NCBI GenBank assembly: GCA_030447275.1
Contig: JAUJPF010000019.1
Coordinates: forward strand, 1 to 64,000
Direction: 5' to 3'
Origin: Solirubrobacteraceae bacterium
GTDB taxonomy: Bacteria; Actinomycetota; Thermoleophilia; Solirubrobacterales; Solirubrobacteraceae
DNA length: 64,000 bases
Shown: piece after piece, positions 36,868 to 44,819 of the stretch
Layout of the letters: every line of letters begins with the position of its first letter
Numbering within the stretch: position 1 is the first letter of the stretch
Translations under genes and position numbers: made by a program
Notes under the pieces: model-generated
The model's input: the letters and a program-made list of their open reading frames with translations, nothing else
Told to the model about the DNA's origin: nothing
Database searches by the model: none

Positions 36868-37942
36868 ATGGAAGCCGCAAGCCTCCTTCCCAGCGCGCGC
36901 GCCGCGATTCGGCCGCACGCGCGAAGCCGCGGGCCAGTACGGCCTGATCGCCGTGCTGCTGCTCCTGCCGATCATGTTCGCCGTCGACGACCTGACGGAG
37001 GAGGGCGACCTCTCGCGTCTGGCCAACAACGTCATCGACGGACTGTCGAACGGCGCCATCTGGGCGCTGGTCGCCATCGGCTACACGCTCGTCTACGGCA
37101 TCATCGAGCTGATCAACTTCGCCCACGGCGAGTCTTCATGATCGGCTCGTTCGTCTCGGCGAGCTTCTTCGCGACGCTCGGCCTGACGGCCGCGACCGGC
37201 GTCATCGAGGCTCATCCTCGGCCTCGCCCTCTCGCTGCTGGTGGCGATGTTCGTGCCGGGGATCATGAACGTGATGATCGAGCGGGTCGCCTACCGCCTG
37301 CGCGGCGCTCCCAAGCTCGCGCCGCTCATCACGGCCGTCGGCTTCAGCTTCATCCTCCAGAACGTCGGCCTGCTGGCGCGGCGGCTCCCTGGACGGCATC
37401 GAGGACCTGATCGACTCGCAGAAGAGCCTGATCACGTTCGGCGACGTGACGATCACCAACGGCGACCTGCTCGCCGTCGCGTCGACGATCCCGCTGGTCT
37501 CCTCGCGACGACCTTCATCAACCAGAGCCGCCTCGGCAAGGCGATGCGCGCCACCGCGCAGGACCCCGAGGCCGCGCGGCTCATGGGCATCAACGTCGAC
37601 ACGACGATCTCGATGACCTTCCTGATCGGCGGCATGCTCGCCGGCGCCGCCGGCCTCATCTACGCGCTCTACCAGACGACGATCTGGTACTTCCAGGGGT
37701 TCACCGCGGGGCTGATCGCCTTCACCGCGGCGGTGATGGGCGGCATCGGGAACCTGCGAGGCGCGGTCCTCGGCGGGTTCATCATCGGGATCATCCAGCA
37801 GATGATCGACAACCGGGCGGACATCCTGTTCCTCCCGATGGGCCCGGAGTGGACGCCGCTCTACGTGTTCAGCTACCTCGTGCTGATCATGGTCTTCAAG
37901 CCCACCGGCCTGCTCGGCGAGCAGACACGGGAGGCCGGATGA
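36868..37942 (+). pseudogene. livH: Branched-chain amino-acid ABC permease LivH, multiply frameshifted
   Basis: Joined frames give the whole LivH: LLLLPIMFAVDDL, then GLSNGAIWALVAIGYTLVYGIIELINFAHGE, FMIGSFVSAS, VPGIMNVMIERVAYRLRG, SLDGIEDLIDSQ, and RLGKAMRATAQDPEAARLMGI to the LivM junction. One-base shifts are needed near 36,930, 37,133 (a missing G in GAGGTC), 37,205, 37,385 and 37,500. Motif EAARLMGI is the cytoplasmic EAA loop. The stop overlaps livM (ATGA). Confidence 0.85.
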
Positions 37943-39123
37943 GCACGGTCGCCGTTCCCGGCAAGCAGCGCGCGCGCTTCCGGATGCCGGAGCTGTCGCC
38001 CAGGCAGAACCTCGCGCTGACCGTCGCCTTCATCGTGGCCGCGGCGCTCCTCCCGTTCCTGCTCGACGAGGGCGGGCGAATCATGGACAACCTCGTCCTC
38101 GGCGCCGCGTACGTGGTGATGGCGCTCGGGCTGAACATCATCGTCGGCTTCGCGGGCCTGCTCGACCTCGGCTACGTCGCGTTCTTCGCGATCGGCGCGT
38201 ACATGATGGGCTACTTCGGCTCGGGCTTCTGGGCCGACGCCGGCAACGGCGAGGGCGTCTCGCTGCTCGTCGGCGAGCCGGCTGCGTCGCTGCCGGGCTT
38301 CCACTTCAACTTCCTCGTCATCATCGTCATCGCGGTGATCGCGACGACGATCGCCGGCATGATCATCGGGCTGCCGACCCTGCGCCTGCGCGGCGACTAC
38401 ATCGCGATCGTGACACTCGCGTTCGGCGAGATCATCGGCCGCATCGCGATCAACGGCGACGACCTGCCGGTCCTCGGCAAGGTCACCGCCGGTCGGCAGG
38501 GGATCACGCCCGTCGACAAGATCGACCTGCCGTTCACGGACCGCTTCCAGTCGCTCAACCTGCGCCCCTGGTACTGGTTCGCGCTCGCCATGGTCGTGCT
38601 CGTGCTGTTCGTCAACTTCCGCCTGCGCGACTCGCGGCTCGGCCGTGCCTGGATCGCCCTGCGCGAGGACGAGGTCGCGGCCTCGTCGATGGGCGTGCCG
38701 TTGGTGCGGACGAAGCTCTTGGCCTACGGCACGGGTGCCGCGTTCGGCGGGATGTCCGGCGCCTTTCTGGCCAGCTATCTGAACACGGTCAACGCCGACC
38801 AGTTCCAGTTCTCGTTCTCGATCTTCATCCTCGCGATGATCATCCTCGGCGGGCTGGGATCGATCTGGGGCGTCGTCCTCGGAGCGATCGTCCTCTCGGC
38901 CATCAACAACTACGTGATCCCCGAGGTGCTCAACCAGAAGCCGAAGGAGTGGTTCAACCTCGACTTCGAGCTCTCGCAGCTCTCGTTCGGGATCTTCGGG
39001 TTCCTGCTCGTCATCATGATGGTGCTGCGGCCCGAGGGGCTGTTGCCCGAACGCAGGCGCCAGATGGAGCTCGAAGAGGGCATCGGCAGCGACGAGGCGG
39101 TCTACGAATCGAGGATGTCGTGA
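37939..39123 (+). CDS. livM: Branched-chain amino-acid ABC permease LivM
   Basis: 394 residues, intact. About ten hydrophobic helices; ALGLNIIVGFAGLLDLGYVAFFAIGAY and GDYIAIVTLAFGEI are LivM signatures, and RAWIALREDEVAASSMGV is the EAA-type loop. It forms the pore with LivH for uptake of branched-chain amino acids or similar substrates. Coupled to livH and to livG by 4-nt overlaps. Confidence 0.95.
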   Translation: MSTVAVPGKQRARFRMPELSPRQNLALTVAFIVAAALLPFLLDEGGRIMDNLVLGAAYVVMALGLNIIVGFAGLLDLGYVAFFAIGAYMMGYFGSGFWADAGNGEGVSLLVGEPAASLPGFHFNFLVIIVIAVIATTIAGMIIGLPTLRLRGDYIAIVTLAFGEIIGRIAINGDDLPVLGKVTAGRQGITPVDKIDLPFTDRFQSLNLRPWYWFALAMVVLVLFVNFRLRDSRLGRAWIALREDEVAASSMGVPLVRTKLLAYGTGAAFGGMSGAFLASYLNTVNADQFQFSFSIFILAMIILGGLGSIWGVVLGAIVLSAINNYVIPEVLNQKPKEWFNLDFELSQLSFGIFGFLLVIMMVLRPEGLLPERRRQMELEEGIGSDEAVYESRMS

Positions 39124-39952
39124 GCGGCGGAGCAGTGTCGGTCGAGGAGCGGGGCGAGGGCGGCCCGCCGGGCACGCCCGTGCTCGAGGCGAGCGCGGTC
39201 ACGAAGCAGTTCGGCGGCCTGACCGCGGTCAACGACGTGACGTTCTCGATCCCCGAGCGCTCGATCGTGTCGATCATCGGCCCGAACGGCGCGGGCAAGA
39301 CGACGTTCTTCAACATCCTCACCGGCCTCTACAAGCCCACACTCGGGCGCGTGACGTTCGACGGCAAGGACATCACCGGCGGCCGGCCCGACAAGATCAT
39401 GAAGCAGGGCCTGGCCCGCACGTTCCAGAACATCCGCCTCTTCGGCACGATGAGCGCGCGCGAGAACGTGATGGTCGGTCAGCACTCGCGCATGAAGGCC
39501 GGCCTGTTCGGCTCGATCCTCCACACGCCCGGGGTGGGGCGGGAGGAGAAGCGCGCGCGCGAGAAGGCCGCCGAGGAGCTCGAGTACGTCGGCCTGAAGC
39601 CGAACACGCACGACCAGCTCGCGATCAACCTGAGCTACGGCGACCAGCGGCGCGTCGAGATCGCCCGCGCGCTCGCGTCGGACCCCAAGGTGCTGCTGCT
39701 CGACGAGCCGACGGCGGGGATGAACCCGCAGGAGTCCGACTCGCTGACCGCGTTCATGCGCCGGCTGCGCGACGAGCGCGGCGTGTCGATCCTCCTGATC
39801 GAGCACGACATGAAGGTCATCATGGGCGTCTCCGAGCACATCACCGTGCTCGACCACGGCGAGAAGATCGCCGATGGCGGACCGGAAGAGGTCCGGAACA
39901 ACCCGCAGGTGATCGAGGCGTACCTCGGCAAGCAGGCGGCGGAGGGTCACTG

Positions 39953-39953
<1 letters not shown>
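39120..39953 (+). CDS. livG: Branched-chain amino-acid ABC ATPase LivG
   Basis: 277 residues from GTG 39120. Walker A GPNGAGKTT, Q-loop ARTFQNIRLF, ABC signature LSYGDQRRVEIARAL, Walker B VLLLDEPTAGM, and switch His in LIEHDMKVI. The ABC cassette is preceded by about 25 extra residues. The C-terminal IEAYLG is the LivG tail. Confidence 0.96.
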
Positions 39954-40656
<703 letters not shown>

Positions 40657-40660
<4 letters not shown>

Positions 40661-40956
40661 TCGTCGCAGCCATCGGCGCCAAGGCGCTGTACTTCCTGTT
40701 CGCCTGGCTGATCATCACGATCATCTGCCAGTACCTCGCCGAGCGAAAGGGCTATGGCACACGCTGGGGCCTGGCCACGGGACTGATCTTCCCGCCCGGC
40801 GTCCTCGTCTGGCTGTTCATGCCGCCGAAGCCGGAGTCCGACTGGAAGGTCCTCGGGCCGCTCGGCGGCAAGCGGGTCGACGAGGACGACGCCGTGGACC
40901 CGCAGGCCGGGCGTCCCGCTCAGGGCGGCGCGGGCCCGACGGGCGCCGCCGGCTAG
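40657..40956 (+). CDS. Small membrane protein coupled to livF
   Basis: 99 residues; ATG overlaps the livF stop (ATGA). Two hydrophobic helices (residues 5-25 and 40-58), then a soluble Pro/Gly/Ala-rich tail. No family recognised. Co-translation with the transporter suggests a link, but none is known. Confidence 0.75.
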
Positions 40957-41858
40957 ACCGTCGCCTCCAGCGCCGCCTGGACTTCCGGGTACCGGAAGGC
41001 GTAGCCGTGTTCGGTGGCGCGGCGCGGGACCACGTTGACGCCGGTGAGCACGATCTGGCTCATCTCGCCGTAGAGCAGCTTCAGCCCCGCGCCCGGGACC
41101 GGCGCGAACGCCGGGCGGTGCAGCGCGCGGCCGAGCGCCTTCGAGAACTCGCGGTTGGTGACGGCGGCGGGCGCGACGACGTTGAACGCGCCGCTCCACG
41201 CGGCGTCGTCGATCGCGCTCAGGTAGAGGCCGACGACGTCGTCGAGGTGGATCCACGGCACGTACTGGCGACCGCCTGCGACCGGGCCCCCGACGCCGAG
41301 CCGGAACGGCGGCAGCATCTTCGCGAGCGCGCCCGCGTCGGCGGAGAGGACGACGCCGGTGCGCATCAGCGCGACGCGGACGCCGAGCTCGGCGGCGCGC
41401 TGCGCCTCACGCTCCCACGCCACCACGACCCCGGCGAGGAAGTCGTCGCCGGGCGGCGCGTCCTCGGCGATCGGCTCGTCGCCGTGCGGGCCGTAGTAGC
41501 CGGAGGCCGAGGCGCTGACGAGCGCCGCGGGCCGCGGGCCGGCCGCCTCGATCCCGGCGACGAGGTTGCGGGTGCCCAGCTCGCGGCTCGCGCGGATCTC
41601 GTGCTTGACCTTCTTCGTCCAGCGCTGGGCGACGTCCTCGCCCGCGAGGTGGACGACGGCGTCGCGGCCGCTCAGCGCCGCGGCGGGCGCCGGGCCCGAC
41701 TGCGGGTCCCAGGCCTCGACGCCGACGCCGGCGGGCAGCTTGGACCGCGCGCCGTCCGGGTTGCGGGAGAGGACGGTGACGTCGTCGCCGCGCGCGACGA
41801 GCGCCTCGACGATCGAGAGGCCGATCCGGCCCGTGGCTCCTGTCAGCGTGACGCGCAT
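40953..41858 (-). CDS. TIGR01777 family NAD-dependent oxidoreductase (YfcH-like)
   Basis: 301 residues. Rossmann motif TGATGRIGLSIVEAL, then DAVVHLAGEDVAQRWTKKVKHEI, the diagnostic ASASGYYG, VVAWEREAQRA and WIHLDDVVGLYL. These are an atypical SDR family with unknown substrate, widespread in bacteria. Convergent with the small membrane gene (4-bp overlap). Confidence 0.92.
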   Translation of the reverse strand: MRVTLTGATGRIGLSIVEALVARGDDVTVLSRNPDGARSKLPAGVGVEAWDPQSGPAPAAALSGRDAVVHLAGEDVAQRWTKKVKHEIRASRELGTRNLVAGIEAAGPRPAALVSASASGYYGPHGDEPIAEDAPPGDDFLAGVVVAWEREAQRAAELGVRVALMRTGVVLSADAGALAKMLPPFRLGVGGPVAGGRQYVPWIHLDDVVGLYLSAIDDAAWSGAFNVVAPAAVTNREFSKALGRALHRPAFAPVPGAGLKLLYGEMSQIVLTGVNVVPRRATEHGYAFRYPEVQAALEATV

Positions 41859-41892
41859 CGCTTCACCGTACGGGCGAGCGGCGCCACAGGGT

Positions 41893-42317
41893 TCACGGCG
41901 CGTAGCGGAACCCGGCGTGGCGGGTCACCGCCTGGTTGCCGTGCCCGTCGGTCGCCTCGGCCCACACCTCGCCGCGCACCGTGCATCCGCGGCCGGTGGC
42001 GACGTCGAGCCGCGCGGTGCGCTCGCGCTCGGCGGGCGCACGGGCGCCCGGCGCCAGCGCGATGTTCTCGATCTGCGGCGGAGGCAGGTGTCGACGCGGC
42101 CGGTGAACGAGAGCGCCGGCGCGGCGGTCGTGCCCACGCCGCCGTCGGCGCCGTGGCCGGCTGCCGTGCCGGCGTCGGGGGCGCCGGCGCGCGGCCGGTC
42201 GAGGTCGACGACGCCGGTCACGCGGGCGCCGGGGGTGGGTTGCTTGGGGGCGTCGCCGCCGCAGGCGGCGGTGGCCGATAGGGCGGCGAGGACCGCGAGG
42301 GGGGCCGCTTTGTGCAC
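41893..42317 (-). pseudogene. Small exported protein, probably one frameshift
   Basis: ATG at 42317 begins MHKAAPLAVLAALSATAACGG, a signal peptide with a possible lipobox. After FTGRVDTC the coding signal moves to another frame at about 42,085 and continues with IENIALAPGARAPAERERTARL to FRYAP at 41,893. A single missing C in a TGCCTCC run would repair it. The mature part (two Cys) is unrecognised. It may be intact in the cell. Confidence 0.55.
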
Positions 42318-42344
42318 GCTCAGGACGGTATCGGCGGTGTGGCG

Positions 42345-42672
42345 GGTGGCGCTCCGCTCGGTCTGTCTTGCGGCTGGCGTCGCCTGTCTGACAGCTCAGC
42401 GAGGGAGGGGAGGACTCGGGTCCGGGTCCCGTTGCCGCGGCAGCATCGGGTGCGCAACGCTCCACGGGCCGCGCCCGCCCGTGCGCTTGGCCACTTCGGC
42501 ACCTCTGGTGTGCGTAACGCTCCACGGGCCGCGTCCGCCCGCGCGCGTGGAGCGTTGTGCACCCAACCGCGAGGGAGGAGCCGCGCGAACGGGGCCGGAC
42601 ACGACCCTCTGCGCTCGGTGAGCTGTCAGACCACGCGGCGGCGACCATCGAGAAACCGGACGGGGCGCCACC
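42345..42672. repeat. Imperfect inverted-repeat element (~60-bp arms) in a 405-bp gene-free region
   Basis: Arms at 42345-42403 and 42615-42672 match imperfectly; the core TCTGACAGCTCA (42387-42398) has its exact complement TGAGCTGTCAGA at 42619-42630, and GGTGGCGCTCC pairs with the matching outer part of the right arm. Between the arms sit shorter repeats listed separately. No open frame here has coding character. It resembles a MITE-like or degraded mobile element. Confidence 0.5.
42450..42562. repeat. Tandem and inverted copies of a GTGCACAACGCTCCA motif
   Basis: GTGCGCAACGCTCCA at 42450-42464 recurs as GTGCGTAACGCTCCA at 42510-42524, in units 60 bp apart that match at about 37 of 41 bases. 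TGGAGCGTTGTGCAC at 42548-42562 is the inverted form. The same 15-mer flanks another element at 59955-60068. Confidence 0.65.
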
Positions 42673-42706
42673 AACGAGGCCACGAAGCAGTCCCCGCCGG
42701 ACGGCA

Positions 42707-42720
42707 TTAGGGTTCCCTAA
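42707..42720. promoter_or_regulatory. Palindrome TTAGGGTTCCCTAA directly before a start codon
   Basis: TTAGGG (42707-42712) and CCCTAA (42715-42720) form a 14-bp palindrome ending 2 bp before the ATG at 42723. It also overlaps the best -10 match (TAGGGT), so a bound protein would block transcription. Arms look like half-sites of DtxR/IdeR-type operators, without matching their spacing. Confidence 0.45.
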
Positions 42721-42722
42721 CG

Positions 42723-43319
42723 ATGTCGCGGAAGATCACCATCGCGGCGGCGATCCTCGCCGCCGCCCTCGGCGGAGCGGGGCTCGCCCTGGCCACCTCG
42801 CGCGCCCCCGACGCCGCGCACCGAACCGACGACCCGCGGCTGCGTGCCGGCGCCGTCCGGTACGCCGCCTACCTCCGCGCCGAGGCGGGGTCGCTTCGCG
42901 TGGCGCGGCGTGACGGCGACCGCCTGGCCGTCCGCCTCCACGAGGGGCGGCTCGCGCCTGTGGGCGTGCGCGTGCGCGGCGCCGTCGACGCCGTCGCCGC
43001 GGTGACCGCCTCGGCGCGCCTGCTCTCGCTCGACGCGCGGCAGGCCGGGAGCCGCGACCTCCTCGGCGTCGAGGCGCGCGTCGGCGGAGCGGCCGTCGCG
43101 TTCGACGCGGTCCGCGACGCGCTGTGGGCGCGCGACAAGGGGCTGACCGGGTCGATCGACGAGCGCCTCGCCGGCCTGCGCGCAGAGCTCGACCGCCACC
43201 GCCGCGGGGAGCGCTTCCGCGGGGCGCGCACCATCCCGACCGCCGACCGTCGCCGGCTCGCCGCGGCGCTCGACGCCTACGCGTGGCGGCTCTCGCTGGC
43301 CGCCGAGCGCGTCGGCTAG
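42723..43319 (+). CDS. Secreted helical protein of unknown function
   Basis: 198 residues, N-terminal signal peptide (AAAILAAALGGAGLALATS). The rest is predicted helical and Arg/Ala-rich; segments such as YAAYLRAEAGSLRVARRDGD are faintly like the helical EfeO/imelysin-type imports but key motifs are lacking. The palindrome before the ATG suggests it is regulated. It overlaps the convergent malic enzyme gene by 4 bp. Confidence 0.7.
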   Translation: MSRKITIAAAILAAALGGAGLALATSRAPDAAHRTDDPRLRAGAVRYAAYLRAEAGSLRVARRDGDRLAVRLHEGRLAPVGVRVRGAVDAVAAVTASARLLSLDARQAGSRDLLGVEARVGGAAVAFDAVRDALWARDKGLTGSIDERLAGLRAELDRHRRGERFRGARTIPTADRRRLAAALDAYAWRLSLAAERVG

Positions 43320-44794
43320 TCGCCCGCGCGCAGCCGCTCGGCGTCGATCGCCGCGAAGCCGATCGTGTCGCCGCGCTCGCTCGCCGTCCCCTGCTCGTGC
43401 GCGACGCGCGAGACCGCGTCGGCGACCGCCGGCGCGACGTCGCGGTTGAACGCCGAGGGGATGATGTAGTCCTCGCGCAGCTCGCCCTCGGGGATGATCG
43501 CCGCGATCGCCTCGGCGGCCGCGAGCTTCATGTCCTCGGTGATCTGGCGCGCCCGCACGTCCAGGGCGCCCCGGAAGATCCCCGGGAAGGCGAGCACGTT
43601 GTTGATCTGGTTCGGGTAGTCGGAGCGCCCGGTCGCGACGATGCGCGCGTACGGCGCCGCCTCCTCGGGCGTGACCTCGGGCGTCGGGTTGGCCATCGCG
43701 AAGACCATCGCGTCGCCGGCCATCCGCTCGAGCGCGTCGGCGGGCATCACCCGGGCGCCGGAGAGCCCGATGAAGAGGTCCGCGCCGTCGATGACGTCGG
43801 CGGGGCCGCCCGAGCGCTTCTCGGGGTTGCTCGACTCGGCGTACCAGCGCTTGATCTCGGTCATCGAGCCGTCGAGGTAGTCCTCGCGCCCCGTGTGCAG
43901 CGCGCCGCGCGAGTCGCAGCCGATGACGTGCTCGACGCCCGCCTCGAGCAGGATCCTGGTCACCGCCACGCCGGCGGCGCCGAGCCCGACCACCAGGACG
44001 CGGAGGTCCTCGAGCCGCTTGCCCGTCAGCTTGACCGCGTTGAGCAGCGCCGCGAGGACGACGACCGCGGTGCCGTGCTGGTCGTCGTGGAAGACGGGGA
44101 TGTCGAGCTCGCGCTTGAGCCGGTCCTCGATCTCGAAGCACCGCGGCGCGGAGATGTCCTCGAGGTTGATCCCCCCGAAGGTCGGCGCCATCGCGCGGAC
44201 GATCGAGACGATCTCGTCCGGGTCCTTCGTGTCGAGGCAGATCGGGAACGCGTCGACGCCGGCGAACTCCTTGAAGAGCATCGCCTTGCCCTCCATGACC
44301 GGCATCGCCGCCTCCGGGCCGATGTCTCCGAGCCCGAGCACGGCCGTCCCGTCGCTGACGACGGCGACGGTGTTGCGCTTGATCGTGTACTGGAACGCCT
44401 TGTCCGGGTCGGCGGCGATGGCCTGGCAGACCCGCGCGACGCCGGGCGTGTAGGCCATCGAGAGGTCGTCGCGCGTCTTCAGCGGGATCTTGTTGTGCTG
44501 CTCGATCTTGCCGCCGATGTGCATCCGCAGCGTGCGGTCGGTGGCGTCGACGACGCGCGCGCTCTGGACCGCGTCGATCGCCCGCAGGATCCCGCGCCAG
44601 TGCTGCTGGTCGCTGGCGTCGAGCGTGACGTCGCGCAGGGTCCGGCGGTCGTCGGCCTCGATGAGGTCGATGGCCCCGAGTTGGCCGCCCGCGCCGCCTA
44701 TCGCGGTCAGCACCTCGCCCAGCGCACCGGGGCGGTGTTCGAGCTCGACGCGGATCGTGAGGCTGTACTGGGCGGAGGTCGGGGCGCCGGCCAC
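43316..44794 (-). CDS. NAD(P)-dependent malic enzyme with N-terminal ACT domain
   Basis: 492 residues, GTG 44794. Residues 8-85 are an ACT domain (VELEHRPGALGEVLTAIG), followed by a malic enzyme: AYTPGVARVCQAI, catalytic KRNTVAVVSDGTAVLGLGDIGP, DDQHGTA metal site, and VVGLGAAGVAVTRIL cofactor site. It decarboxylates malate to pyruvate; ACT would bind an amino acid as an allosteric control. Cofactor preference cannot be read safely. Confidence 0.93.
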   Translation of the reverse strand: MAGAPTSAQYSLTIRVELEHRPGALGEVLTAIGGAGGQLGAIDLIEADDRRTLRDVTLDASDQQHWRGILRAIDAVQSARVVDATDRTLRMHIGGKIEQHNKIPLKTRDDLSMAYTPGVARVCQAIAADPDKAFQYTIKRNTVAVVSDGTAVLGLGDIGPEAAMPVMEGKAMLFKEFAGVDAFPICLDTKDPDEIVSIVRAMAPTFGGINLEDISAPRCFEIEDRLKRELDIPVFHDDQHGTAVVVLAALLNAVKLTGKRLEDLRVLVVGLGAAGVAVTRILLEAGVEHVIGCDSRGALHTGREDYLDGSMTEIKRWYAESSNPEKRSGGPADVIDGADLFIGLSGARVMPADALERMAGDAMVFAMANPTPEVTPEEAAPYARIVATGRSDYPNQINNVLAFPGIFRGALDVRARQITEDMKLAAAEAIAAIIPEGELREDYIIPSAFNRDVAPAVADAVSRVAHEQGTASERGDTIGFAAIDAERLRAGD

Positions 44795-44807
44795 GGGCGG
44801 TGCATCC

Positions 44808-44813
44808 TACGAT
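44808..44813 (+). promoter_or_regulatory. Putative -10 box of polA (TACGAT)
   Basis: TACGAT ends 6 nt before the polA GTG, the leaderless spacing seen at several other genes here. Confidence 0.5.
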
Positions 44814-44819
44814 GGCGCC

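Noticed and set aside
42613-42672. Shared origin of the right arm of the 42-kb element and the inverted repeat at 51590-51622
   Set aside because: Both contain CTGTCAG and GAGAAACCG, but order and spacing differ, so chance similarity in GC-rich DNA is likely.
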